DNA from: Dyella_B sp035503745 | GTDB lineage: Bacteria > Pseudomonadota > Gammaproteobacteria > Xanthomonadales > Rhodanobacteraceae | Assembly (NCBI RefSeq): GCF_035503745.1 | Contig: NZ_DATJTC010000008.1 | Coordinates: forward strand, 158,879-222,878 | DNA length: 64,000 bases | Direction of reading: 5' to 3' | Shown here: positions 44,006-53,768 of the stretch, in pieces | How positions within the stretch are numbered: position 1 is the stretch's first letter | Layout: each line of letters opens with the position of its first letter | Program-made: the position numbers and the translations under genes | The notes under the pieces: generated by a model | The model's database searches: none | What the model was told of the DNA's origin: nothing | What the model saw: only the letters and a program-made list of their open reading frames with translations

Positions 44006-45541
44006 ATGTCCCACGAAATCCTCAAGGCGCTCGGTCTTAGCGGCGAGCAGTCGGGTACCTATCTTGGCCAGGGCGAGTGGTCCAAGACCACCAGCGCCGG
44101 CACCTTGCAGCCGCTCAATCCGGCCACCGGCGAGGTGATCGGCACCGTGCACGCCTCCAGCGCCGCCGACTACGAAACCATCGTCAAGCGCGCCCAGGAA
44201 GCCTTCAAGGTCTGGCGCACCACCCCGGCACCGGTTCGCGGCGAGGCGGTGCGCCTGTGCGGCGAGGCGCTGCGCAAGCATAAGGATGCGCTCGGCTCCC
44301 TGGTCGCGCTGGAAATGGGCAAGATCAAGCCCGAGGGCGACGGCGAAGTACAGGAGATGATCGACATCGCCGATTTTGCCGTCGGCCAGAGCCGCATGCT
44401 TTACGGCTACACCATGCATTCGGAGCGCCCCGGCCATCGCATGTACGAGCAGTACCAGCCGCTGGGCATCGTGGGCATCATCAGCGCGTTCAACTTCCCC
44501 GTCGCGGTATGGGCGTGGAACGCGATGCTTGCCGCGATCTGCGGCGACATCTGCATCTGGAAGCCCTCGCCGAAAACGCCGCTTTCGGCCATCGCCACCA
44601 TGAAGATCTGCAATGAAGCGCTCAAGAACGCCGGCTTCCCGGATCTGTTCTTCCTGTTCAACGACGCGGGCGTGGCGCTTTCGCAGGCTTTTGTGGACGA
44701 CAAGCGCATTCCGCTGATCAGCTTCACCGGCTCGACCAAGGTGGGCCGCATGGTGGGCGAACGCGTGGCGCAGCGCATGGGTCGCTCGCTGCTGGAGCTG
44801 GGCGGCAACAACGCCATCATCGTGGACGAAAGCGCAGACCTTAAGCTGGCCATTCCCGCCATCGTGTTCGGCGCGGTCGGCACCGCCGGCCAGCGCTGCA
44901 CCACCACGCGCCGGCTGTTCGTGCATGAGGCGATCCTCGGCGAGGTGACCGACAAGCTGGTCGCCGCCTACAAGCAGGTGGAAGGCAAGATCGGCGACCC
45001 TACCCTGGCCACCACGCTGATGGGCCCGCTCAACAGCAAGGAAGCGGTAAGCGCCTACCTGGCCGCGATTGAAAAGGCCAAGGCCAGCGGCGGCACGGTG
45101 CGCACCGGCGGCGCCGCGCTCACCGACCGCCAGGGCAACTTTGTGCTGCCGGCCATCGTCACGGGCCTCAAGAACAGCGATGAAGTAGTGCAGACCGAGA
45201 CCTTCGCGCCGATCCTCTACGTCATGCCGTTCAAGACGCTCGACGAAGCGATCGAGCTGCAGAACAGCGTGCCGCAAGGGCTGTCGTCCTCGATCTTCAC
45301 CACCAACCTGAAGGCGGCCGAGCAGTATCTATCGGCGGCCGGTTCCGATTGCGGCATCGCCAACGTCAACATCGGCACGTCCGGTGCGGAAATCGGCGGC
45401 GCGTTCGGCGGCGAGAAGGAAACCGGCGGCGGCCGCGAATCGGGTTCGGATGCGTGGAAGGTGTACATGCGCCGCCAGACCAACACCATCAATTATTCCA
45501 ACGCGTTGCCGTTGGCGCAGGGCATCAAGTTCGATCTGTAA
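44006..45541 (+). CDS. Aldehyde dehydrogenase, ALDH7 (alpha-aminoadipate semialdehyde) type
   Basis: A 511-residue NAD-dependent aldehyde dehydrogenase. Motifs seen are SAFNFPVAVWAWN, KPSPKTPLSA (cofactor site), FTGSTKVGRMVG, LLELGGNN with the catalytic Glu, and GTAGQRCTTTRRL with the catalytic Cys. The sequence around GGAFGGEKETGGGRESGSDA is characteristic of the ALDH7/AmaB group, which oxidises alpha-aminoadipate semialdehyde in lysine catabolism. CAGGAG precedes ATG 44006. It starts a run of rightward core genes. Confidence 0.88.
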   Translation: MSHEILKALGLSGEQSGTYLGQGEWSKTTSAGTLQPLNPATGEVIGTVHASSAADYETIVKRAQEAFKVWRTTPAPVRGEAVRLCGEALRKHKDALGSLVALEMGKIKPEGDGEVQEMIDIADFAVGQSRMLYGYTMHSERPGHRMYEQYQPLGIVGIISAFNFPVAVWAWNAMLAAICGDICIWKPSPKTPLSAIATMKICNEALKNAGFPDLFFLFNDAGVALSQAFVDDKRIPLISFTGSTKVGRMVGERVAQRMGRSLLELGGNNAIIVDESADLKLAIPAIVFGAVGTAGQRCTTTRRLFVHEAILGEVTDKLVAAYKQVEGKIGDPTLATTLMGPLNSKEAVSAYLAAIEKAKASGGTVRTGGAALTDRQGNFVLPAIVTGLKNSDEVVQTETFAPILYVMPFKTLDEAIELQNSVPQGLSSSIFTTNLKAAEQYLSAAGSDCGIANVNIGTSGAEIGGAFGGEKETGGGRESGSDAWKVYMRRQTNTINYSNALPLAQGIKFDL

Positions 45542-45551
45542 TCCTTCAGAC

Positions 45552-45720
45552 GCCCTCTCTCCCTTCTTCGATCGAAGATGGGGAGAGGGCTGGGGTGAGG
45601 GGTCGCGCGTGCCGCGACGTTCATGACCGGCTTGATGTGCCCATGGCGCATGGAAGTGGAAGAAAACCAACTCTTTCGCAAGACTGACCCCTCACCCAAC
45701 CCTCTCCCCATAGGGAGAGG
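45552..45720. repeat. Inverted pair of REP-like elements
   Basis: GGGAGAGGGCTGGGGTGAGG (45581-45600, inside a hairpin starting at 45552) reappears inverted at 45687-45709 as GACCCCTCACCCAACCCTCT and following bases. This GC-rich motif type is a common dispersed intergenic repeat. The pair lies between the ALDH and SDR genes and may end the ALDH transcript. Confidence 0.7.
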
Positions 45721-45751
45721 ACTTCATTCGGCAAGTTTGGCGGATTGCGAC

Positions 45752-46516
45752 ATGACATCCTCTCCCTTCGACTTTCGCGGTTACCGCGTGGTGATCGCAG
45801 GCGGCAGCAAGGGCATTGGCCGCAGCATGGCGCTTGCCTTCGCCGCGTCGGGCGCCGCGGTGTCGATCTGCGCGCGCGGACAGGCGGCGCTGGGCGATAC
45901 CGTCTACGCCATCGCCAAACATGGCGTGCCGGTGCACAGCCAGTCCTGCGACCTCGGCCATGCGGCCGCCATCGATGCCTACATCGACCAGGCCGCCCAA
46001 TCGCTGGGCGGCATCGACGTGCTGATCAACAATGCTACCGGCTATGGCCCGGGCGATGGCGACGACGCGTGGCTGGCCGATTTCAACGTGGATTTACTGG
46101 CCGCCGTGCGCGCGTCGCGAGCGGCGTTGCCGCATCTTGCCGCCTCGCCGCATGCCAGCATTCTGCACACCAGTTCCATCGCCGGCCTGCATCCGCGCCC
46201 TGGCACGCCCGTCTACGGCGCAATGAAAGCGGCGTTATGCCACTACGCATCCTCGCAAGCATTGCAGCTTGCGCCGCAACGCATCCGCGTCAACGCCATC
46301 GCGCCGGGCTCGATCGAGTTCGACGGCGGCCTGTGGGATCGCTGCAAGCGCGAAGATCCCTCGCGCTATGCCACCGTACTGGCGAAGATTCCCTTCGGCC
46401 GCTACGGCACGCCCGAAGAAGTAGCGCATGCGGCACTGTTTCTTGCCTCTCCCTGGGCCAGCTGGATCACCGGGCAGACGCTCTGCGTCGATGGCGGCCA
46501 GCAATTGAATGGATAA
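45752..46516 (+). CDS. Short-chain dehydrogenase/reductase
   Basis: A 254-residue classical SDR. The NAD(P)-binding motif is IAGGSKGIGRSMALAF (TGxxxGxG type), followed by LINNATGYG (NNAG position), the catalytic Ser in ILHTSSIAG, and YGAMK with the catalytic Tyr and Lys. The C-terminus WITGQTLCVDGGQQ is typical. ATG 45752 is chosen at the family start. The substrate is unknown. It lies 20 nt before the methyltransferase gene, so the two are probably cotranscribed. Confidence 0.88.
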   Translation: MTSSPFDFRGYRVVIAGGSKGIGRSMALAFAASGAAVSICARGQAALGDTVYAIAKHGVPVHSQSCDLGHAAAIDAYIDQAAQSLGGIDVLINNATGYGPGDGDDAWLADFNVDLLAAVRASRAALPHLAASPHASILHTSSIAGLHPRPGTPVYGAMKAALCHYASSQALQLAPQRIRVNAIAPGSIEFDGGLWDRCKREDPSRYATVLAKIPFGRYGTPEEVAHAALFLASPWASWITGQTLCVDGGQQLNG

Positions 46517-46536
46517 CGCTTGAATGGACAACTCCC

Positions 46537-47304
46537 ATGACTGACCTGCGCAGCACCGAACGCTTCAGCGACCGCGTCGCCGACTATGTCCGCTATCGCC
46601 CCGACTACCCGCTCGCCCTGCTTCGCTGGCTGGGCGATGCGCAAGGCGTAAACGCCGCTTGGCGCGTTGCGGACGTGGGCGCGGGCACGGGCATTTCCAG
46701 CAAGATGTTCCTGGATGCCGGGCACGCCGTCGTCGCCGTCGAACCGAATGCGGCCATGCGCGGGGCCGCCGTGGAATGGCTGCATGGCTACCGGCAGTTT
46801 CGCGCGGTGGATGGGCGCGCCAACGCGACGACGCTCGACGATGACAGCGCCGATCTCGTCTCCGTGGCGCAGGCTTTTCACTGGTTCGACCCGGCCGCCG
46901 CGCACCGGGAATTCCAGCGCATCCTGCGCCCGGGAGGGCTCGCCGCCATCTACTGGAACTCGCGCCGGCTCCAAGGCACGCCGTTCCTGGTGGGATATGA
47001 AGCGGTGCTGCAGAAATACGGCACCGACTACACCAGCGTCGCCGAACGCTACGGCGATGAGCCGCGCATGCGCCAATGGTTCGGTGCCGGCTGGCGGGGC
47101 ATGGGCGAATTCGAGCACAAGCAGTTGCTCGATTTCCCATCGCTGCGCGGCAGGTTGATGTCGTCCTCGTATGCGCCCAAACCCGATCATCCCCAGCATG
47201 CGCCGATGATCGGCGCCCTGCGCGAGCTGTTCGATGCCTGCGCGGTGGATGGTCGGATAAGCTTCGACTACGACACGCGCGTCTACGTGGGTGAGGTGCT
47301 CTGA
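46537..47304 (+). CDS. Class I SAM-dependent methyltransferase
   Basis: A 255-residue methyltransferase. Motif I is VADVGAGTGISSKMFLDAG (about residues 44-62), followed by VVAVEPNAAMR with the acidic ribose-binding residue and the post-I motif region DLVSVAQAFHWFDP. These resemble methyltransferase type 11 proteins of the FxxRVADYVRYRPDYP group (ERFSDRVADYVRYRPDYP near the N-terminus). The substrate is unknown. The gene ends 2 nt before pyrD. Confidence 0.85.
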   Translation: MTDLRSTERFSDRVADYVRYRPDYPLALLRWLGDAQGVNAAWRVADVGAGTGISSKMFLDAGHAVVAVEPNAAMRGAAVEWLHGYRQFRAVDGRANATTLDDDSADLVSVAQAFHWFDPAAAHREFQRILRPGGLAAIYWNSRRLQGTPFLVGYEAVLQKYGTDYTSVAERYGDEPRMRQWFGAGWRGMGEFEHKQLLDFPSLRGRLMSSSYAPKPDHPQHAPMIGALRELFDACAVDGRISFDYDTRVYVGEVL

Positions 47305-47306
47305 GC

Positions 47307-48344
47307 ATGTACGACTGGATCCGCCCGCTGCTGTTCAAACTGGATGCCGAAACGGCCCACGGCCTCACCCTGTACGGGCTGGACGTGGCCTATCGCAGCG
47401 AGCTGTCCCGCTTTGTCGCCACCCCGGCGCAAGGTGTGCCGACCGAGGCGTTCGGACTGCAGTTTCCCAATCCGGTGGGCCTGGCGGCCGGCCTGGACAA
47501 GAACGCCGCGCACCTGGACGCCCTGGGTGCGCTGGGCTTCGGCTTCATCGAAGTGGGCACGGTCACGCCGCGCCCGCAAATGGGCAACGAGCGCCCTCGC
47601 CTGTTTCGCCTGCCGCGCCACGAAGCCATCATCAACCGCATGGGCTTCAACAACGAGGGCGTGGATGCGCTGGTGCGCAACGTGGCCGGCTCCAGCTACC
47701 GCGGCGTGCTGGGCATCAACATCGGCAAAAACAAGGACACGCCCAACGACAAGGCGGTGGACGACTACCTGTTTTGCCTGGAGCGCGTGTATGCGCACGC
47801 CAGCTACATCACCGTCAACATTTCCTCGCCCAACACCAAGGGCCTGCGCGACCTGCAGGAAGAAGCCACGTTGCGGCGCTTCATCGAAACGCTGCGCCAA
47901 GCGCAGGAACGGCTCGGTTCGCAGCAGGGCGCGCGCAAGCCGATGCTGCTGAAGATCGCGCCGGACCTGACCGAAGCGGAGCTGGATAGCATTGCCGAGG
48001 TGTTGCTGGCCGTGGGCGTGGACGGGGTGGTCTGCACCAACACCACCATCGATCACGGCGCGGTGGCGGACGATCCGCTCGGCGGCGAAATCGGCGGCTT
48101 GTCGGGGCGGCCGTTGCTGGCCAAATCCACGCACGTGGTGCAAGGCATGCGACGGCGGCTGGGCGATCGCATCGCCATTGTCGGTGTGGGCGGCATTCTG
48201 GAAGGCGGCGACGCGGCGGACAAGCTCGACGCCGGCGCTTCGCTGGTGCAACTGTATTCGGGCCTGATTTATCGCGGCCCCGCGCTGATCGCCGAATGCG
48301 TCAACGAAATCCGCCGCCGGCAGGAACAACACGATGCAGGTTGA
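47307..48344 (+). CDS. pyrD: Dihydroorotate dehydrogenase (quinone), class 2
   Basis: A 345-residue FMN flavoprotein that oxidises dihydroorotate to orotate in pyrimidine synthesis and passes electrons to ubiquinone at the inner membrane. The N-terminal membrane-associating helix (MYDWIRPLLFKLDAETAHGL) identifies class 2. Core motifs are GLAAGLDKNAAHLDALGALG, NRMGFNNEG, and NISSPNTKGLRDLQ with the catalytic Ser; GVGGI is the phosphate-binding loop. It overlaps murB by 11 nt. Confidence 0.95.
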   Translation: MYDWIRPLLFKLDAETAHGLTLYGLDVAYRSELSRFVATPAQGVPTEAFGLQFPNPVGLAAGLDKNAAHLDALGALGFGFIEVGTVTPRPQMGNERPRLFRLPRHEAIINRMGFNNEGVDALVRNVAGSSYRGVLGINIGKNKDTPNDKAVDDYLFCLERVYAHASYITVNISSPNTKGLRDLQEEATLRRFIETLRQAQERLGSQQGARKPMLLKIAPDLTEAELDSIAEVLLAVGVDGVVCTNTTIDHGAVADDPLGGEIGGLSGRPLLAKSTHVVQGMRRRLGDRIAIVGVGGILEGGDAADKLDAGASLVQLYSGLIYRGPALIAECVNEIRRRQEQHDAG

Positions 48345-49380
48345 ACGCACCGACATGGGCGGCTACACGCTGATCGAAAACGCGCCGCTTGGCGCGCGCA
48401 ACACCCTGCGCGTGGCCGCGCGCGCCAAGCTGCTCGCCGAAATCCACGATGCCGCGAAACTGCCCGAACTGCTGGATTTCCCGGCCATCGGCAACGGCCG
48501 CCTGTTTGTGCTCGGCGAAGGCAGCAATATTCTTTTGACCGGCGATATCGACGGTACCGTACTGGCGATGGAAACGCGTGGCGTGCACGTGGAGCAGGAT
48601 GGCGATGTCGCGCGCATCGCGGTGGCCGCCGGCGAGCGCTGGGACGACTTCGTGCGCTGGACGCTCGGCCAAGGCTTCGCCGGGCTGGAAAACCTGATCC
48701 TGATTCCCGGCACAGTCGGCGCCGCGCCGATCCAGAACATCGGCGCCTATGGCACTGAAGTGGCCCAGTTCATCGAAAGCGTGGAAGCATGGGACCTGGC
48801 CGAACGCAAGGTCGTCACGCTCGACCGCCAGGCGTGCGCGTTCGCGTATCGCGATTCGCTGTTCAAGCGCCTGCCCAACCGCTTCATCGTCACGGCCGTG
48901 CGTTTTGCGCTGCCGCGCAGCCATGCCTTGCAATTGGACTACGCCGGCATCCGCGAGGAGCTGGAACGCATGGGCGTGGAAAAACCCGCACCCTTCCACG
49001 TCGCCGAGGCGGTGGTGCACCTGCGCACGCGCAAGCTGCCCGATCCGGCCGTCATCGGCAACGCAGGCAGTTTTTTCAAGAACCCGATCGTGGACGCTGA
49101 CAAGGGCGAGGCGCTCAAGTGCGAACATGCCGGGCTGGTCGCATGGCCCGGCAGCGACGCACGCTGGAAGCTTTCCGCCGCGTGGCTGATCGAGGCCGCC
49201 GGCTTCAAGGGCGTGCGCGAAGGCGACGCGGGCATTTCCAATCGGCATGCGCTGGTGCTGGTCAATCACGGCAAAGCCACCGGTCCGCAATTGTGGGCCT
49301 TCGCCCAGCGCGTGATCGAGGGCGTACAGGCTCGCTTTGGCGTGCGGCTGGAGCCGGAGCCGATGATCGTCGGCGGCTGA
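48334..49380 (+). CDS. murB: UDP-N-acetylenolpyruvoylglucosamine reductase
   Basis: A 348-residue FAD- and NADPH-dependent enzyme of peptidoglycan precursor synthesis. Motifs seen are VLGEGSNILL (FAD binding), IPGTVGAAPIQNIGAYG, the FAYRDSLFK segment, and NAGSFFKNP with the catalytic Ser. The C-terminal EPEPMIVGG carries the catalytic Glu. The length and the missing third-domain insertion pattern fit type I MurB of gammaproteobacteria. It is translationally coupled to pyrD. Confidence 0.95.
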   Translation: MQVERTDMGGYTLIENAPLGARNTLRVAARAKLLAEIHDAAKLPELLDFPAIGNGRLFVLGEGSNILLTGDIDGTVLAMETRGVHVEQDGDVARIAVAAGERWDDFVRWTLGQGFAGLENLILIPGTVGAAPIQNIGAYGTEVAQFIESVEAWDLAERKVVTLDRQACAFAYRDSLFKRLPNRFIVTAVRFALPRSHALQLDYAGIREELERMGVEKPAPFHVAEAVVHLRTRKLPDPAVIGNAGSFFKNPIVDADKGEALKCEHAGLVAWPGSDARWKLSAAWLIEAAGFKGVREGDAGISNRHALVLVNHGKATGPQLWAFAQRVIEGVQARFGVRLEPEPMIVGG

Positions 49381-49476
49381 CCCGGCCAGCCGCCGCGGCG
49401 GGCGTGTTTACGGAATTCAAAGCAGGCCTTTGGCACAATCCACGCCCTTGCCCGCGGTCACGGAAGGAATGGCGTC

Positions 49477-51207
49477 ATGAGCATCCGTAACGTTGCCGAC
49501 GTCCTGGTCGAGACCCTCGCCCAGGCCGGCGTGAAGCGCATCCACGGCCTGGTCGGCGATAGCCTCAATGGCATTACCGAGTCGCTGCGCCAGCGCAAGG
49601 ACATGCAGTGGATTCATTACCGGCACGAGGAATCGGCCGCCTTCGCGGCGGGCGCCGAAGCGCAATTGACCGGCGAACTGGCCGTGTGCGCCGGTTCCTG
49701 CGGCCCCGGCAACCTGCATCTGATCAATGGCCTGTACGACGCACATCGCTCGCGCACGCCGGTGCTGGCCATCGCCGCGCACATCCCATCGGCGGAAATC
49801 GGCAGCGGCTATTTCCAGGAAACCCATCCGCAGAACCTGTTCCAGGAATGCAGCCACTATTGCGAGCTGGTGAGCAGCGCCGCGCAAATCCATCGCAGCG
49901 TCGCCACGGCGATCCGCACTGCCGTGGGCAAGCGCGGCGTCGCCGTGCTGGTGATTCCCGGCGACGTCGCCCTGTCCGAAGCCAGCGGCCCGGTCGCCGC
50001 CGGCGAAAGCTTGCGGCCGGTGGCGCCCAACGTCGTGCCGCCCGACACACAGCTGGATCAACTCGCCAACTTGCTGGGCGCCGGCCGCAAGGTCACCTTG
50101 TTCTGCGGCCGCGGCTGCGCCGGTGCGCACGATGAGGTGATCGAGTTGGCCCAAACGCTCAAGGCGCCGGTGGTGCACGCGTTGGGCGGCAAAGAACACG
50201 TGGAATGGGACAACCCCTACGACGTGGGCATGACCGGCTTGATCGGCTTCAGCTCCGGCTACGAAGCGATGATGGGCTGCGATACCCTGCTGCTGCTCGG
50301 CACGGATTTTCCATATCGGCAATTTTTCCCCGACGAGGCGAAAATCTGCCAGATCGATCTGCGTCCGGAAAATCTCGGGCGGCGCTGCAAGCTCGATCTG
50401 GGCGTGGTCGGCGATATCGCCCCCACCATCCAGGCATTGCTGCCGCGCCTGAAAACAGCCAGCGACGATGCGCACCTGAAAACCAGCCTCGCGCGTTACC
50501 AGAAAGCGCGCGAAGGCCTCAACGATCTTGCCATCGGCAAGCCCGGCAGCAAGCCGATCCATCCGCAATACGTCGCCAAGGTGGTGAGCGACGTCGCCAG
50601 CGACGACGCCGTGTTTACGTGCGATGTCGGCACGCCGACCATCTGGGCCGCGCGTTATCTGCACATGAACGGCCGGCGGCGCCTGCTCGGCTCGTTCGTG
50701 CATGGCTCGATGGCCAATGCGATGCCGCAGGCAATCGGTGCGCAGACGGCGTACCCGAAACGGCAGGTGGTGAGCCTTTCCGGCGATGGCGGGTTCTCGA
50801 TGCTGATGGGCGATCTTTTGACGCTGGTGCAGCATCAGCTGCCGGTGAAGATCGTGGTGTTCAACAACAGCACGCTTGGCTTTGTCGAGCTGGAAATGAA
50901 AGCAGCCGGTTTCCTGCCCACGGGGGTGACACTCGACAACCCCGACTTCGCCGCCCTCGCCCGCGCCGCGGGCATTTATGGCGTGCGCGTCGAGGATCCC
51001 GGTGATTTGGAAAAAGCCTTGCGCGACGCCTTTGCGCACAATGGGCCGGCGCTGGTGGACGTGGTCACCAATCGCCAGGAACTGTCGATGCCGCCGAAGA
51101 TTCAACTGGAACAGATGAAAGGCTTCAGCTTGTGGGCTCTGCGCACCGTAATGAATGGGCGCGGCGACGAATTGATCGAGCTGGCCCGCAGCAACCTGCG
51201 CCGCTGA
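49477..51207 (+). CDS. poxB: Pyruvate dehydrogenase (quinone) PoxB-type
   Basis: A 576-residue thiamine-diphosphate enzyme. The N-terminal domain holds the catalytic Glu in HYRHEESAAFAAGAEA. The central FAD-binding domain carries GMTGLIGFSSGY. The C-terminal domain has the ThDP-binding sequence LSGDGGFSMLMGDLLT with the downstream Asn in VFNNSTLGFVELE. Together with the length this matches PoxB, which decarboxylates pyruvate to acetate and CO2 and reduces ubiquinone at the membrane. AAGGAATG precedes the ATG. Confidence 0.9.
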   Translation: MSIRNVADVLVETLAQAGVKRIHGLVGDSLNGITESLRQRKDMQWIHYRHEESAAFAAGAEAQLTGELAVCAGSCGPGNLHLINGLYDAHRSRTPVLAIAAHIPSAEIGSGYFQETHPQNLFQECSHYCELVSSAAQIHRSVATAIRTAVGKRGVAVLVIPGDVALSEASGPVAAGESLRPVAPNVVPPDTQLDQLANLLGAGRKVTLFCGRGCAGAHDEVIELAQTLKAPVVHALGGKEHVEWDNPYDVGMTGLIGFSSGYEAMMGCDTLLLLGTDFPYRQFFPDEAKICQIDLRPENLGRRCKLDLGVVGDIAPTIQALLPRLKTASDDAHLKTSLARYQKAREGLNDLAIGKPGSKPIHPQYVAKVVSDVASDDAVFTCDVGTPTIWAARYLHMNGRRRLLGSFVHGSMANAMPQAIGAQTAYPKRQVVSLSGDGGFSMLMGDLLTLVQHQLPVKIVVFNNSTLGFVELEMKAAGFLPTGVTLDNPDFAALARAAGIYGVRVEDPGDLEKALRDAFAHNGPALVDVVTNRQELSMPPKIQLEQMKGFSLWALRTVMNGRGDELIELARSNLRR

Positions 51208-51224
51208 TCGCGGCGGCCCACCGC

Positions 51225-52805
51225 TCAGCCGATACGCATGCGGCGCGCCAACTTCTCGACCAGCTCCACGCACAACCTGATGCGCCATACATACGTGCAT
51301 GCGAAATAAGCCAAGCCGTAGGTCGAAAGCACGAACAACGCCAGCACGATCGGGCCTTGCCGGCGCAACGCATATTCCACGCCACAGGCCGCCAATGCCG
51401 CCACGCCGGCCGAAACCCATAGCTTGGCCATCAAGGTCCAGGCCACGCCGGTGTGGCCTAGCCTGCTATTCAATTTGCGGCGCAAAAGATGAAATTCGAT
51501 CCAGCCGGCCACGCCCGCCGACGCGGTGAGACCCACCGCGCCCCACTGTTGCGCAACGCCGAAAGCCTTAGGCAACAACAACGCGCTGGCCAGCCCCAGC
51601 ATGGCCGTAAACGCCAGCCGCACCAAGGCAAAGCGCAACGGCGAGCGGGTGTCGCGCAGCGCGTAATAGGTGGACGCATATAAGCGCCCGAAGGTCGAGG
51701 CCAGCAGACCCACACCCGATCCGGCCAGGATTGCCCATACATACAGCGAATCCTTGTGCGTAAACGCCCCTGATTGATACAAGGCCGCCACCAGCACGTT
51801 GCCCAGCGCGAAAAACGCCATCGCCGAGGGCACGATGAAAAAGGCGATGCGCTCAAGGCCGTTGTTCAAGCGCGCCGATAGTTTCCCCGCCAACTCCGCA
51901 TCCCGTTCATCGCCGGCCATTCGGGACAGCGTAGGCAACTCGGAGGCGGAAATGGCCATGCCGAACAGGCTCACGGGCAACAGATTCACCGACGAAGCCG
52001 TAGTCATGCCCGCAATCGCACCGCTGCCGAGCAAGGTAGAAATAGCCTGGTCCACAAACGCGCTGATCTGCACCACACCGCGCCCGATCGCCACGCCGAG
52101 AAAACTTCCGCCCACCTGCCTGACGTGCACGTTGCGCAGATCCAGACGTAAGCGCATGCCCGGCACCAGTTTCAACACCGGCCCGCATTGCACGAGAAAT
52201 TGCAGCAGGCAGCCAAGCACGGTGCCCCACGCCAGGTAGACGATCAAGCGATCGGCGGCCAGGTGGCGGAACAGCAGCATGGTCAGGATCATCGATAGAT
52301 TCCAGACCACCGGCGCCGCGTAGGAAAGAAAAAACTTGTGGTGGCTGTTGAGAATGCCCAGGCACCATGCCGACCACACCAGGATTCCGGTGCCGGGAAA
52401 AAGGATGCGCACGATCAGGATGGTCAGCTCGCGCTTCTCGCCGACATAGCCCGGCGCGATCAGCCACAGCAAGGACGGCGTCGCCCATATGCCCAGGGCG
52501 ACGATCACCGAAATCAGCAAGGCGAGAACCGCCGCGATCGCACCGGCCAGGCGATCGGCGTCCTCCTGCTTGTGCTGCGCGAGCAGCCGGGCGTAGACCG
52601 GAATGAAGGAGGCCGACAGCACACCCTCGCCGAACAGGTTCTGCAGGAAATTGGGCACGCGCAGCGCGGCGCTGAAAATATCGGCGGCGTCGGACAGGCC
52701 GAAATAGTGCGAAAACACCCGCTGCCGGACCAAACCGAACAGGCGGCTGCAAAGGATGCCCGCCCCTACCAGCAAGGCGTGTCCGCGGCCGGCCTCTTTC
52801 GTCAT
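51225..52805 (-). CDS. MurJ/MviN-type lipid II flippase
   Basis: A 526-residue inner-membrane protein with about 13-14 hydrophobic segments of the MOP superfamily. The family start is seen as RLFGLVRQRVFSHYFGLSDA, then FRVPNFLQNLFGEG-like text (LRVPNFLQNLFGEGVLSASF) and FIPVYARLL. ATG 52805 is chosen because a family-like helix begins soon after. Essential gammaproteobacterial MurJ genes usually sit near ribF, so this unlinked copy could be a second, divergent paralogue, perhaps for another polysaccharide lipid. That is inference. Confidence 0.82.
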   Translation of the reverse strand: MTKEAGRGHALLVGAGILCSRLFGLVRQRVFSHYFGLSDAADIFSAALRVPNFLQNLFGEGVLSASFIPVYARLLAQHKQEDADRLAGAIAAVLALLISVIVALGIWATPSLLWLIAPGYVGEKRELTILIVRILFPGTGILVWSAWCLGILNSHHKFFLSYAAPVVWNLSMILTMLLFRHLAADRLIVYLAWGTVLGCLLQFLVQCGPVLKLVPGMRLRLDLRNVHVRQVGGSFLGVAIGRGVVQISAFVDQAISTLLGSGAIAGMTTASSVNLLPVSLFGMAISASELPTLSRMAGDERDAELAGKLSARLNNGLERIAFFIVPSAMAFFALGNVLVAALYQSGAFTHKDSLYVWAILAGSGVGLLASTFGRLYASTYYALRDTRSPLRFALVRLAFTAMLGLASALLLPKAFGVAQQWGAVGLTASAGVAGWIEFHLLRRKLNSRLGHTGVAWTLMAKLWVSAGVAALAACGVEYALRRQGPIVLALFVLSTYGLAYFACTYVWRIRLCVELVEKLARRMRIG

Positions 52806-52952
52806 GGTTGCCTGTGTGCGTGCAAAAGGGAGAAGTGTATCAGTTGGGTCGCCGGCGCTTTCCGCCGGCATCTTGGCCACCCATGTGCCCGGCTAGCGAA
52901 AGCGCCCTCTTCTCACCGCCTTCGTGCCGGCCAAGGCCCCGTCGCGGAACCT

Positions 52953-53270
52953 TCAGCGCCACTCACTGCCGATGCGCGCTTCATCCACCACGATGTAATG
53001 CCGCTCGCCGCCCTGCGGATCGAAATACACCGCGGTCAACAGCCCGCTGCCCGGATCCACGAAACGCTCCCCGGTATCCTTCCAGCGCGGATCGGGCAGC
53101 GTGCGCAGCAAGGGCTTGTAGCGCCATCGCTCGATCGCCAGCCCGATCACCAGCATCAGGCCGCCGACGATCAACTGCGGCAACAACGCCACCAGCACGC
53201 CGGTGATCGCGGCCACGCACGCCCCGACCAGCAACAGGCCACCCAGCACATAGAGCACTACCGGTAACAT
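52953..53270 (-). CDS. Small membrane protein with C-terminal soluble tail
   Basis: A 105-residue protein with two hydrophobic helices (about 3-22 and 26-46) and a soluble tail (DPRWKDTGERFVDPGSG, VYFDPQGGERHYIVVDE). It starts 10 nt after the YbjQ-like gene ends, so they form an operon. No function is known to me. Confidence 0.7.
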   Translation of the reverse strand: MLPVVLYVLGGLLLVGACVAAITGVLVALLPQLIVGGLMLVIGLAIERWRYKPLLRTLPDPRWKDTGERFVDPGSGLLTAVYFDPQGGERHYIVVDEARIGSEWR

Positions 53271-53280
53271 GCGCGGCCGC

Positions 53281-53604
53281 TCAGGTCGGCGGATCGAGTA
53301 CCACGGCGGTGCCGTAGGCCACGATCTCGCTCATGGTCTGGCCGATCTCGGCCGAGTCGAAGCGCATCATCACTACCGCGTTGGCGCCCATCGCCTTGGC
53401 GTTGGACACCAGCCGGTCCAGCGCATGCCGGCGCGCCTCCTCCAGCATCTGGGTGTATTCGTGGATCTCCCCGCCCACCAGCGAGCGGATGCCCGCCATC
53501 ATGTTGCCGCCGATGCCGCGGCTGCGTACCACCAGGCCAAATACCTGCCCTTTGACCTGCACGACCTGATGGCCAGGAACGCTCTCGGTTGTGACAACCA
53601 GCAT
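53281..53604 (-). CDS. YbjQ (UPF0145) family protein
   Basis: A 107-residue protein of the YbjQ family. The start MLVVTTESVPGHQVVQVKGQ, followed by the GLVVRSRGIGGNMMAG segment and NAKAMGANAVVMMRFDS, matches the family, a pentameric heavy-metal-binding-like fold of unknown role. The frame is open upstream to 53745, but family homologues begin at the Met used here, which also has AGGAGTGGG upstream. Confidence 0.88.
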   Translation of the reverse strand: MLVVTTESVPGHQVVQVKGQVFGLVVRSRGIGGNMMAGIRSLVGGEIHEYTQMLEEARRHALDRLVSNAKAMGANAVVMMRFDSAEIGQTMSEIVAYGTAVVLDPPT

Positions 53605-53768
53605 GTCCCACTCCTTGCGTATTCGAAAAAGCGGTGCTGCAGCACACGATACGCCTGGCCCGGCGCTACTGGTAGGGGCTGGCCGCCAGCTTTCGGCACG
53701 TAGGCGGCCGCCGGGCACTATGGCACCATCCGGCGGTCCAAGCACGTCCCCACAAGGAATTCAAAGAC

